From positions 370,325-434,324 of the forward strand of contig JAFDVZ010000008.1 of the NCBI GenBank assembly GCA_018268715.1: DNA of 64,000 nt. Direction: 5' to 3'. The position numbers and the translations under genes were made by a program. The notes beneath the pieces were generated by a model that worked only from the letters and a program-made list of their open reading frames with translations, was not told the DNA's origin and made no database searches. This document shows positions 41,779 to 48,296 of the stretch, one piece after another; positions within the stretch are counted from its first letter, which is position 1, and every line of letters starts with the position of its first letter. This DNA comes from Acidobacteriota bacterium (GTDB lineage Bacteria > Acidobacteriota > Terriglobia > Bryobacterales > Bryobacteraceae).

Positions 41779-42945
41779 TCACCGTTGGCGGCGAAGGTAG
41801 ACCACACCGCTCGAGGCCGTGATCCGGAGGAGCGGGCCGCCGCCGTTCAGCGCTCCTTCCGCGGTGATCGCGCCGCCTCGGGCCGCGCCTGCCGTCACGA
41901 CGCGGATCTCGGGAAATTCCGAAACGATTCGCGCCGGCCGGTTCCGGCTCTCGCTCAAGGCTCTGACCGATACCGCTAGATTGGACGGAATCAGCACGGT
42001 TATGTCACCCAGACCCGAACTCAGCATCGATTCCTGCAGCCGGGCGCCCGGCAGAAGTTCAGCCAGGATGCTGCCCATGGCGGTCTCGGCGCGCAGCGGG
42101 CCCACCAGCCCCCGCAAGCGGATCGCGCCCGCGGCGGAGGCGCACTCGACGCCCTTCGACCCGCCCACTTCGATCGAGCCGCCGCGCGTCTGCGCGGTCA
42201 CCAGCCCGCCGGACTGGCCCACTTCGATCAAACCGCCATCCGAGCGCGCCAGCACCGACCGGGCCGCCCGCCGCACCCGTATGTTGCCGCCCGCCGTGGT
42301 GGCGTGCACCACGCCCGCCGACTCGCCAATCAGAATCTCGCCGCCCGCCGTCTCGCACCACGTCTCGCCGCCGGCGTAATCCACCTGAATCGAGCCGCCG
42401 CCCGAAAAGCATCGAAGTCCCGCGTTCACCCGCCCGATACGTATGTCGCTGCCGCCCGTCTTGGCGATCGCCTCGCCGCCGATGCGGTCCATCTGGACGC
42501 GCCCGCCGCCGGTTTCGGCGCTCACCGCGCCGTCCAGGTCGTACGCCTCGACGTTGCCGGCCACCGACGACAACACCGTCTCCACCAGGTTCCGGGGAAC
42601 GGTCAGATACATCTCGGTTGCGATGCGCGTGGGATCGCCGGCCGCCACGGTCATCGTGCTCCAGCCGCCGCGCGTCGACGTGCGGACCATCACCGGTCCC
42701 AGGTCACGCCGGCCGTTGGCGTCCGACGCCGTAACGCGCTGCCGGATCTTATAGGAAACCAGCGGATCGTCTCCGCCTCTCACCACCACTGTGCCCACCG
42801 CTGTGAACCGGAACCGGGCGGCCGGCGCCAGGGGGATGGACCCCTCGGTCGTCTGCACCAGTTCGCCGCGTTCGCGGGTGATCGCCGAATGCATCTGCGC
42901 GAGCAATACCGCGCAGGCGAACGGCGCAATCCACAGCTGCTTCAT
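41779..42945 (-). CDS. Exported DUF4097-like beta-repeat protein
   Basis: A 388-residue protein with a signal peptide (MKQLWIAPFACAVLLAQMHS). From about residue 140 to 300 it has short beta repeats of roughly 16-20 residues (for example GNVEAYDLDGAVSAETGGGR, GGSIQVDYAGGETWCETAGG, GGLIEVGQSGGLVTAQTRGG), a right-handed beta-helix-like pattern as in DUF4097 putative adhesins. It may be a surface or periplasmic structural protein. It begins one base after the anti-sigma gene and ends 23 bases before the PDZ gene, so it belongs to the sigma factor operon. Confidence 0.72.
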   Translation of the reverse strand: MKQLWIAPFACAVLLAQMHSAITRERGELVQTTEGSIPLAPAARFRFTAVGTVVVRGGDDPLVSYKIRQRVTASDANGRRDLGPVMVRTSTRGGWSTMTVAAGDPTRIATEMYLTVPRNLVETVLSSVAGNVEAYDLDGAVSAETGGGRVQMDRIGGEAIAKTGGSDIRIGRVNAGLRCFSGGGSIQVDYAGGETWCETAGGEILIGESAGVVHATTAGGNIRVRRAARSVLARSDGGLIEVGQSGGLVTAQTRGGSIEVGGSKGVECASAAGAIRLRGLVGPLRAETAMGSILAELLPGARLQESMLSSGLGDITVLIPSNLAVSVRALSESRNRPARIVSEFPEIRVVTAGAARGGAITAEGALNGGGPLLRITASSGVVYLRRQR

Positions 42946-42946
42946 C

Positions 42947-43870
42947 TCAGTAGGTATCCACCGAAGCCTTCATCTGACGCAACGCCTTCTCGCAACGCAG
43001 GCGGATATAGCCGTTCTGTTCCCGGTTCATCAGTTCCTGCAGCACGCCCACCACGTGCTCCTCGTTGGAATTCTGCGTGAGCAGGTCGATCGCCTGCGTG
43101 CGGAGCCCGGGGTTCTTGTCGGAAAGCAGCACCTGCGCGAGCGCCTTGCGAACATCCGGCTGGCTCGAGTACGGCTTCAACCCCTCGAGCGCCTTCAGCC
43201 GCACGCCATCGTTGGCGTCGTGTTGCAGCACCGCCACCAGCGTGTTGCGGACGTCGTCGGATTCGGTGCGATTCTTCAGGATCTCCACCGATTCAACGCG
43301 CAGGCCGGGATCGGACGGATCCTTGGCGGCCATCACCAGCAGGGTCTGGATGCGGGCGTCGTTCAGCTCTCCCGAAATCACCCGCTGCCGTGTCTCATCC
43401 ACCACCAGTTGCACCTTGCCGCCGGGACCCGGCTCGACATAGCGCACCCGCGCGTTCGCCGGGTCCACCAGGCCGGCGCTCTGGAACCCGCCGATAGTCG
43501 ATCCGATCGGCGTGCGGGCGGCCAGGAATCCCATGGCGATCAGCGCCAGCGCGCCCATCGGCTTCACCACCGCCGGCGCCCACGTCGTCGTTTCAAAGGC
43601 GTGCCGCAGACCCGCCCACCAGGAGTTCGAGGATCGCTCGCGCTCGGCCGCGATCCGGCCCGCCAGTTCATCGCGTGAACGTCGCAGCAGGAACGGCGAC
43701 ACGTCCAGTTCACGCTCGTCGAGCAGCCGGTGGATCGCCCGTTCGCGCTCAAATTCAGCGCGGCAGGCCTCGCATCCGCCCAGGTGGGCGTGCACGGCCT
43801 CTTCTTCGTCGAAACTGGTTTCGCCGTAGTGCACCAACGGTATCGAGCGGCGGACATCCTCACACGTCAT
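42947..43870 (-). CDS. Zinc-finger anti-sigma factor with C-terminal HEAT repeats
   Basis: A 307-residue protein. The N-terminal 40 residues form an anti-sigma zinc finger with His29-x3-Cys33-x2-Cys36 (HLGGCEAC). A transmembrane helix follows at about 105-120 (VKPMGALALIAMGFLAA), and after a linker the C-terminal 140 residues form HEAT repeats (DPGLRVESVEILKNRTESDD, DGVRLKALEGLKPY, NPGLRTQAIDLLTQ). The zinc finger should hold the ECF sigma factor at the membrane; the HEAT part would then lie in the periplasm as a sensor. Its ATG overlaps the sigma gene stop by 4 bases (ATGA), the usual arrangement for an anti-sigma/sigma pair. Anti-sigma proteins with a HEAT sensor are not common. Confidence 0.85.
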   Translation of the reverse strand: MTCEDVRRSIPLVHYGETSFDEEEAVHAHLGGCEACRAEFERERAIHRLLDERELDVSPFLLRRSRDELAGRIAAERERSSNSWWAGLRHAFETTTWAPAVVKPMGALALIAMGFLAARTPIGSTIGGFQSAGLVDPANARVRYVEPGPGGKVQLVVDETRQRVISGELNDARIQTLLVMAAKDPSDPGLRVESVEILKNRTESDDVRNTLVAVLQHDANDGVRLKALEGLKPYSSQPDVRKALAQVLLSDKNPGLRTQAIDLLTQNSNEEHVVGVLQELMNREQNGYIRLRCEKALRQMKASVDTY

Positions 43871-44490
43871 AGAAAATCTCCCAACACGGCGCGAAGTTTC
43901 TGGGTTGCGCGGAACAGGCAGTTTTTGGCCGCTTCCTCGCTGGTGCCTAGCGCTTCCCCGATGGCGCGCAGCCGCATCCCCTGGTAGTGGCGCATCTCAA
44001 AGACCATACGCTCCCTGGGGGTCAACTCGCCAAGCGCGGTCTCGATGCGGCTTTTCAACTGGCTGCTGAGCAGGCTGCGCTGCGGGTTGCTGTCGGCGCG
44101 CTCCTCGCTCACGTTGTCCATCAGGTCGAGCGGCCCTTCGGCGGTCGTGATCACGGCCGGCTCCTCCCGGCGGACCTTCCGCTTGCGCAGATGGTCCAGG
44201 CACAGGTTCGTGGCGATCCGGTACAGCCAGGTATGAAAGCTGCAATCGAAACGGAACGACCCTAAGTTCTTGAAAACACGCAGGAAAGTTTCCTGGTAAA
44301 TATCATTGGCGTCCTCCGGCGAGCGGAGGAGGTTCAAGGCCAGCCGGAGCACACTTTGATCGTATGAGCGCACCAGTTGCTCAAAGGCGGCGGCATCGCC
44401 TGCCTGAGCTGCCCGGATCAGCGCCTCCTCGTCAGTTCGTGCTGCGGAGTGCGTGGCCAGCGCGAGGACTCCAGTCTTCCCGTACAACAC
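43867..44490 (-). CDS. ECF-family RNA polymerase sigma factor (RpoE-like)
   Basis: A 207-residue sigma factor. Region 2 is clear: DAAAFEQLVRSYDQSVLRLA, NDIYQETFLRVFKNLGSF, CSFHTWLYRIATNLCLDHLR. Region 4 is LGELTPRERMVFEMRHYQGM with IGEALGTSEEAAKNCLFRAT. It directs RNA polymerase to extracytoplasmic-stress promoters and is probably inhibited by the zinc-finger protein encoded next. There is no ATG near the start; GTG 44490 or TTG 44487 are the candidates. The first 18 or so residues are outside the conserved core. A CAGAAT box lies 3 bases before the GTG, but no clear autoregulatory -35 could be identified. Confidence 0.93.
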   Translation of the reverse strand: MLYGKTGVLALATHSAARTDEEALIRAAQAGDAAAFEQLVRSYDQSVLRLALNLLRSPEDANDIYQETFLRVFKNLGSFRFDCSFHTWLYRIATNLCLDHLRKRKVRREEPAVITTAEGPLDLMDNVSEERADSNPQRSLLSSQLKSRIETALGELTPRERMVFEMRHYQGMRLRAIGEALGTSEEAAKNCLFRATQKLRAVLGDFL

Positions 44491-44533
44491 TATTCTGGAC
44501 GGAAAGCGCTCTGAAACGTCACGAAAACGTGCA

Positions 44534-44581
44534 AAAACGTGTCGAAAACAGCGTCCAAACGACGCAAAAACGACACGTTTT
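44534..44581 (-). terminator. Nested inverted repeat, probable terminator of the permease gene
   Basis: AAAACGTGTCG (44534-44544) and CGACACGTTTT (44571-44581) form a perfect 11-bp stem. The loop itself holds a second perfect hairpin, GCGTC (44551-44555) with GACGC (44561-44565). Read on the minus strand the outer stem ends in TTTTT, about 20 bases after the permease stop. The whole 107-base gap between the permease and the sigma factor genes is rich in ACGTTTT-like repeats. Confidence 0.6.
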
Positions 44582-44597
44582 GACGCGTTTTTGCGCG

Positions 44598-47246
44598 CTA
44601 TTCGGCCCGCAGGGCGCGGATCGGGTCGATTCGGGCGGCCCTCCAGGCCGGAATCGCCGCGGCCGCGAGTCCGACGGCGGCGACCAGGGCGGTGACGGCG
44701 GCAAAGGTAACAAGATCAGTGGCGCCCACTCCGAACAGGAGCGCCGCCAGGTACCGGGTGGTGAACAGGGCGCCCAGAAGGCCGGCGGCGACGCCGCAGG
44801 CGGTCAGGCGCAGGCCCTGGGCGAGGATCATCGCCACGACGCCGCCCCGGGTGCAGCCGATGGCGACGCGCAGGCCGATCTCGTAGGTCCGCTGGCTGAC
44901 CCAGTACGACATCAGGCCGTAGACGCCAACAGCGGCCAGGGCCACGGCCGCGGCGGCGAAACTCACGAAGACGAGCATGGTGGCCCGCAGGTCGGAGATG
45001 GAGGACGAAACCAGGGCGTCGAGGGCCTGAACGCGGCCGACCGGGACGTTGGGGTCCTGGTCGCGGGCCAGACGCTCGATCGCGCCGGCCAGATCGCGGG
45101 CGGGCGCGCTGGTTCGGACCACCAGGGTCATGGCGGCGGGAATCCGGCCTTCGCCGGCGTCGGACTGGGCGTAGGGCATGTAGATCGCGCCGGCTACGCC
45201 CGACGGCAACGCCTGCGCGAGTCGATAGTGGCGAACGTCGCCCACCACGCCGACTACCGTCCGCCAAACGGAACTGCCGGCCACGCGAAAGTGCTTGCCG
45301 AGGGCGGTTTCATTGGGCCAGAAGCGCCTGGCCGTCGATTCCGGGATGAGGACCACCGGCGCCGAATTCGGCCCGTCGCTTTCCGAGAGATACCGGCCGG
45401 CTACGAGCGGAATGCGCATCATACGGGGGTATGAAGGGCTGACGGCGGCGAGCCAGAGCATGGGAGTGGGGAAGTCCGGGGTGGTGGGGTGGCCTTCGAC
45501 TTCGAGCGGCAGGGTGGGCGCGGCGCCGTCCAGGGGGACCGAGTTCGCCACGGAGGCTTCGACAACGCCCTCCAGGCCGCGCACATGATCGAGAAGGCGG
45601 TTATAGGAGGCGATGCAGGCGGCGGGGAGCTGGCAGGATGACGGATTCGGGCTGATGGGAACGGTGAGGACGCGGGTGGAGTCGAAGCCGGGATCGACGG
45701 TCGACAGGCGGTAGACGGTGGCGAGCAGGAGGCCGGCGCAGATCAGCAGGATGAGGGTCAGGGCGATCTGGCCGGCGATCATGGCGCCGCGCAGGCGCGT
45801 CCAGAACCCTGAAGTCGCGCGCTGGCCACCGGTCTTGAACGCGTCGACCAGATCGACCTGGGCGGCGCTGAGGGCAGGCGCGAGGCCGGCCAGGAGTCCG
45901 GCGGCGAGGGCCAGGGCGGAGACGGCGGCGACCACCTGCCAGTCGATGGAGGCGGCTTCGAGGCCGGGCTGCGAGGCGGGCAGGACGGACTTGAAGATCG
46001 ACAGAGTCGCGACGCCCAGCAGCACCCCCAGGATGGCGCCGGCGCTGGCCAAGCCGACGCTTTCGGTCAATAACTGGCGCACGATGCGGCGGCGGCCGGC
46101 GCCCAGGGCCGCGCGTAGCGCCAGCTCCTTGCGGCGCGTGGCGGCGCGCGACAGCAGCAGGCCGGCGACGTTGGCGCAGGCGATCAACAGCACGGCCGCC
46201 ACCGAACACAGCAGCACGATGAGGCGGCCGCGCACGTCGCCCAGAATGTCCTCGCGCAGGGGGACGGCGGTGACGGCGGCGTAGTAGTCCCGGGGCATCG
46301 GATAGGGGAAGCGGCCTTCAAAGGCGCGGGCCAGGGTGTGGGCTTCGGCCTGGGCGGCGCCCAGGGAGGCTGCCGGCGCGAGGCGGCCCACCAGGGGCAT
46401 GAACTCGGCGCCCCAGTATTCGACAAATACGGCCGGGTTGAGGCGGCAGGGGATCCACAACTGCACCTTCGCGGAGGGGTAGGCGAAGCCGGCGGGCAGG
46501 ACGCCGACGATCTGGCGGTCGACGCCATCCAGACGGATGACCCGGCCGATGGCGGCGGGGTCGCCCGCGAAGTGAGTCTTCCAGAGCGCGTGGCTGATGA
46601 GGACGATGCGGTCGCGGCTGGGCGATTCCTCGCCGGGCGCGAACGACCGGCCGAGAGCTGGGGAGACGCCGAGCACGGTCAGGAAATTCGGCGAGGCATA
46701 GCTGCCAAACAGGCGGATGGCGGCGCCCTGCCCCGTCAGGTTGAACTCCGAGCCGGAGCTGATGGCGGCGGTCTCCAGGGAGCGGGCGTGTTCGGCGAAG
46801 AAGGCGACGCCAGCGCGCGGGTAGATGCCGGTGATGCGCACCAGGCGATCCGGCTCGTGGTAGGGCAGGGGGCGCAGCAGCAGGGCGTTCGCCAGGCTGA
46901 ACAGGGCGGTGGCGCCGCCGATGCCGAGGGCGATGGAGACGACGCAGACGGCGGTGAACCCGGGGGTTTTTCCGTAGGCGCGGGCGGCGTGGCGGAGGTC
47001 CTGGACGAGGCGTTCGATGATCATGAAGCTCCACAGGTCGCGGCACTGTTCGCGGGCCGCGGTGATGTTGCCCATTTGACGGCGGACCGGATCGACGGCG
47101 CCGGGTGGCGTGGGGGAGTCCTGGCGCTTCCTGTCGAGGTGGAAGGCGATCTCTTCGGCCAGCTCGTCGGCGTAGCGGTCGCGGCGGAGCCGATAGCGAA
47201 GACGGTTCCAGGCGTAGACGAGCCAGGTGGGAGCCCAGTGGATCAT
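44598..47246 (-). CDS. ADOP-type permease with N-terminal permease-prefix domain
   Basis: An 882-residue inner-membrane protein. Residues 1-90 form the soluble permease-prefix domain (MIHWAPTWLVYAWNRLRYRL, DELAEEIAFHLDRKRQ, DPVRRQMGNITAAREQCRDL). The MacB/FtsX body follows: ERLVQDLRHAARAYGKTPGF, a transmembrane helix, LLLRPLPYHEPDRLVRI, a periplasmic core, a three-helix FtsX block (LIACANVAGLLLSRAATRRK), a second core and a final block ending RAARIDPIRALRAE. No ATPase is adjacent. ADOPs of this kind usually sit directly behind a PadR gene; here three tandem hybrid mini-ORFs lie between. The ATG overlaps the stop of the last mini-ORF (ATGA), so translation is probably coupled. Confidence 0.9.
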   Translation of the reverse strand: MIHWAPTWLVYAWNRLRYRLRRDRYADELAEEIAFHLDRKRQDSPTPPGAVDPVRRQMGNITAAREQCRDLWSFMIIERLVQDLRHAARAYGKTPGFTAVCVVSIALGIGGATALFSLANALLLRPLPYHEPDRLVRITGIYPRAGVAFFAEHARSLETAAISSGSEFNLTGQGAAIRLFGSYASPNFLTVLGVSPALGRSFAPGEESPSRDRIVLISHALWKTHFAGDPAAIGRVIRLDGVDRQIVGVLPAGFAYPSAKVQLWIPCRLNPAVFVEYWGAEFMPLVGRLAPAASLGAAQAEAHTLARAFEGRFPYPMPRDYYAAVTAVPLREDILGDVRGRLIVLLCSVAAVLLIACANVAGLLLSRAATRRKELALRAALGAGRRRIVRQLLTESVGLASAGAILGVLLGVATLSIFKSVLPASQPGLEAASIDWQVVAAVSALALAAGLLAGLAPALSAAQVDLVDAFKTGGQRATSGFWTRLRGAMIAGQIALTLILLICAGLLLATVYRLSTVDPGFDSTRVLTVPISPNPSSCQLPAACIASYNRLLDHVRGLEGVVEASVANSVPLDGAAPTLPLEVEGHPTTPDFPTPMLWLAAVSPSYPRMMRIPLVAGRYLSESDGPNSAPVVLIPESTARRFWPNETALGKHFRVAGSSVWRTVVGVVGDVRHYRLAQALPSGVAGAIYMPYAQSDAGEGRIPAAMTLVVRTSAPARDLAGAIERLARDQDPNVPVGRVQALDALVSSSISDLRATMLVFVSFAAAAVALAAVGVYGLMSYWVSQRTYEIGLRVAIGCTRGGVVAMILAQGLRLTACGVAAGLLGALFTTRYLAALLFGVGATDLVTFAAVTALVAAVGLAAAAIPAWRAARIDPIRALRAE

Positions 47247-47437
47247 GCCATGTCCAGCACTTTCCAGATGGCGACGGCGATGCTGGCGAACTCCTGGCGC
47301 TCGACGGCCAGTTGGCGCTTGCCGGCCGCGGTGGAAGGCGACTCCTCGGCCAGTTCGTCGGCGTAGCGGTCGCGGCGGAGCCGATAGCGAAGACGGTTCC
47401 AGACGTAGACGAGCCAGGTGGGAGGCCAGTGGATCAT
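47243..47437 (-). CDS. Hybrid mini-ORF 3 (permease prefix fused to PadR C-terminus)
   Basis: A 64-codon ORF, closest to the permease. Residues 1-32 repeat the permease prefix start (MIHWPPTWLVYVWNRLRYRL); residues about 36-64 repeat the end of PadR (TAAGKRQLAVERQEF to WKVLDMA). The junction lies at a shared GGTG (plus strand) and differs from that of the other two copies, keeping more of the PadR part. A one-base deletion just before the junction puts the two halves in the same frame. The ATG overlaps the stop of mini-ORF 2, and its own TGA overlaps the permease ATG. Whether it is translated is unknown. Confidence 0.55.
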   Translation of the reverse strand: MIHWPPTWLVYVWNRLRYRLRRDRYADELAEESPSTAAGKRQLAVERQEFASIAVAIWKVLDMA

Positions 47438-47628
47438 GCCATGTCCAGCACTTTCCAGATGGCGACGGCGATGCTGGCGAACTCCTCGCGCTCGGCGGCC
47501 AGTTGGCGCTTCCTGTCGAGGTGGAAGGCGATCTCCCCGGCCAGTTCGTCGGCGTAGCGGTCGCGGCGGAGCCGGTAGCGAAGACGGTTCCAGGCGTAGA
47601 CGAGCCAGGTGGGAGGCCAGTGGATCAT
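47434..47628 (-). CDS. Hybrid mini-ORF 2 (permease prefix fused to PadR C-terminus)
   Basis: A 64-codon ORF. Residues 1-42 copy the permease prefix (MIHWPPTWLVYAWNRL to AFHLDRKRQ) and residues 40-64 copy the PadR end (KRQLAAEREEF to WKVLDMA). The join is inside a shared AAGCGCCA, which keeps both parts in frame. Start and stop overlap the neighbouring ORFs as ATGA. The product would be a small basic helical protein; no independent evidence of expression can be seen. Confidence 0.55.
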   Translation of the reverse strand: MIHWPPTWLVYAWNRLRYRLRRDRYADELAGEIAFHLDRKRQLAAEREEFASIAVAIWKVLDMA

Positions 47629-47816
47629 GCCATGTCCAACACTTTCCAGATGGCGGCGGCGATGCTGGCGAACTCCTCGCGCTCGGCGGCTTGGCGCTTC
47701 CTGTCGATGTGGAAGGCGATCTCTTCGGCCAGCTCGTCGGCGTAGCGGTCGCGGCGGAGCCGATAGCGAAGACGGTTCCAGGCGTACATGAACCAGGTGG
47801 GAGGCCAGTGGATCAT
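47625..47816 (-). CDS. Hybrid mini-ORF 1 (permease prefix fused to PadR C-terminus)
   Basis: A 63-codon ORF directly after PadR. It has the same structure as mini-ORF 2 (MIHWPPTWFMYAWNRL, then DRKRQ joined to AAEREEF and WKVLDMA) but lacks one codon at the join because of a 3-bp deletion, so the frame is kept. Its ATG overlaps the PadR stop (ATGA) exactly as a permease ATG would in the ancestral pair. Its PadR-derived half is closest to the genuine PadR end. Confidence 0.55.
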   Translation of the reverse strand: MIHWPPTWFMYAWNRLRYRLRRDRYADELAEEIAFHIDRKRQAAEREEFASIAAAIWKVLDMA

Positions 47817-48151
47817 GCCATGTCCAACACTTTCCAAATGGCGGCGACGATGCGGGCGAACTCCTCGCGCTCGGCCGCCAGTTGGCGCTTGCCGGCCGCG
47901 GTGAGCTCGTAGTAGCGGGCGCGCCGCTTGTTCTCCGAGGCGCCCCACTCGGCTCTGACCCAGCCTTTGAGCAGCAGGCGCTGAAGCGCGGGATAGAGCG
48001 AGCTTTCTCCCACCTGGAGAACATCCTCGGAGACCAGTTTGAGCCGGGCGGCGATGCCGTAGCCGTGCATCGGACCCACCAGCAGGGTCCGCAGGATCAA
48101 CAAGTCCAGGGTGCCCGGAAGAAGTTCCGCCGGAGGTTTGTCTGTTCCCAT
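47813..48151 (-). CDS. PadR-family transcriptional regulator
   Basis: A 112-residue winged-helix protein: LLPGTLDLLILRTLLVGPMH and GYGIAARLKLVSEDVLQVGE, then SLYPALQRLLLKGWVRAEWG and the wing RRARYYELTAAGKRQL, ending in a dimerisation helix EEFARIVAAIWKVLDMA. PadR repressors commonly precede ADOP permeases and probably control them. A TTGACA-17-TACCAT promoter and an inverted repeat covering the start codon lie upstream, suggesting autoregulation. Its TGA overlaps the ATG of the first hybrid mini-ORF. Confidence 0.92.
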   Translation of the reverse strand: MGTDKPPAELLPGTLDLLILRTLLVGPMHGYGIAARLKLVSEDVLQVGESSLYPALQRLLLKGWVRAEWGASENKRRARYYELTAAGKRQLAAEREEFARIVAAIWKVLDMA

Positions 48152-48164
48152 CGTCTATCGATGG
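48148..48164 (-). promoter_or_regulatory. Inverted repeat at the PadR start, candidate operator
   Basis: CCATCG and CGATGG, separated by 5 bases, form a perfect 6+6 inverted repeat that covers the PadR start codon and the predicted transcription start. A dimeric PadR protein bound here would block its own operon. The site is a candidate based on symmetry and position only. Confidence 0.45.
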
Positions 48165-48193
48165 ATGGTAACGGCATCCGCCTGAATTGTCAA
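48165..48193 (-). promoter_or_regulatory. Sigma-70-type promoter of the PadR-permease operon
   Basis: Read on the minus strand: TTGACA at 48193-48188, a 17-base spacer, and TACCAT at 48170-48165, with the PadR ATG 13 bases further on. The -35 is a perfect consensus and the spacing ideal; the -10 matches at four of six positions. Confidence 0.7.
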
Positions 48194-48296
48194 TAATTTG
48201 CTTTAGCGCGGGTTCGATATTGCGCGAGGCGGCTCACTTTCCCATTTCCATGGAGACAAACTCCCGATCTGCCGATAAGAGAGATCGAACGGCTGT

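Larger units (their letters stand above)
47243..47810. repeat. Three tandem copies of a 188-191 bp hybrid unit
   Basis: The copies begin at about 47241 (191 bp), 47432 (191 bp) and 47623 (188 bp), each opening on the plus strand with GATCATGCCATGTCCA. Each holds the 3' end of the PadR gene followed by the 5' end of the permease gene. The parent sequences lie at both flanks: the true PadR end from 47811 and the true permease start up to 47240. Copies differ by scattered substitutions, a 3-bp loss in the copy nearest PadR and a one-base loss in the copy nearest the permease, so the array is not a recent or assembly-collapsed duplication. Confidence 0.9.

Noticed and set aside
44534-44581. The nested inverted repeat read as an insertion-sequence end or attachment site
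   Set aside because: No transposase or integrase is nearby and no target duplication is seen; a terminator explains it better.
47243-47810. The 190-bp tandem repeat read as a CRISPR array or satellite
   Set aside because: Units are too long, have no spacers, and are made of recognisable parts of the two flanking genes.
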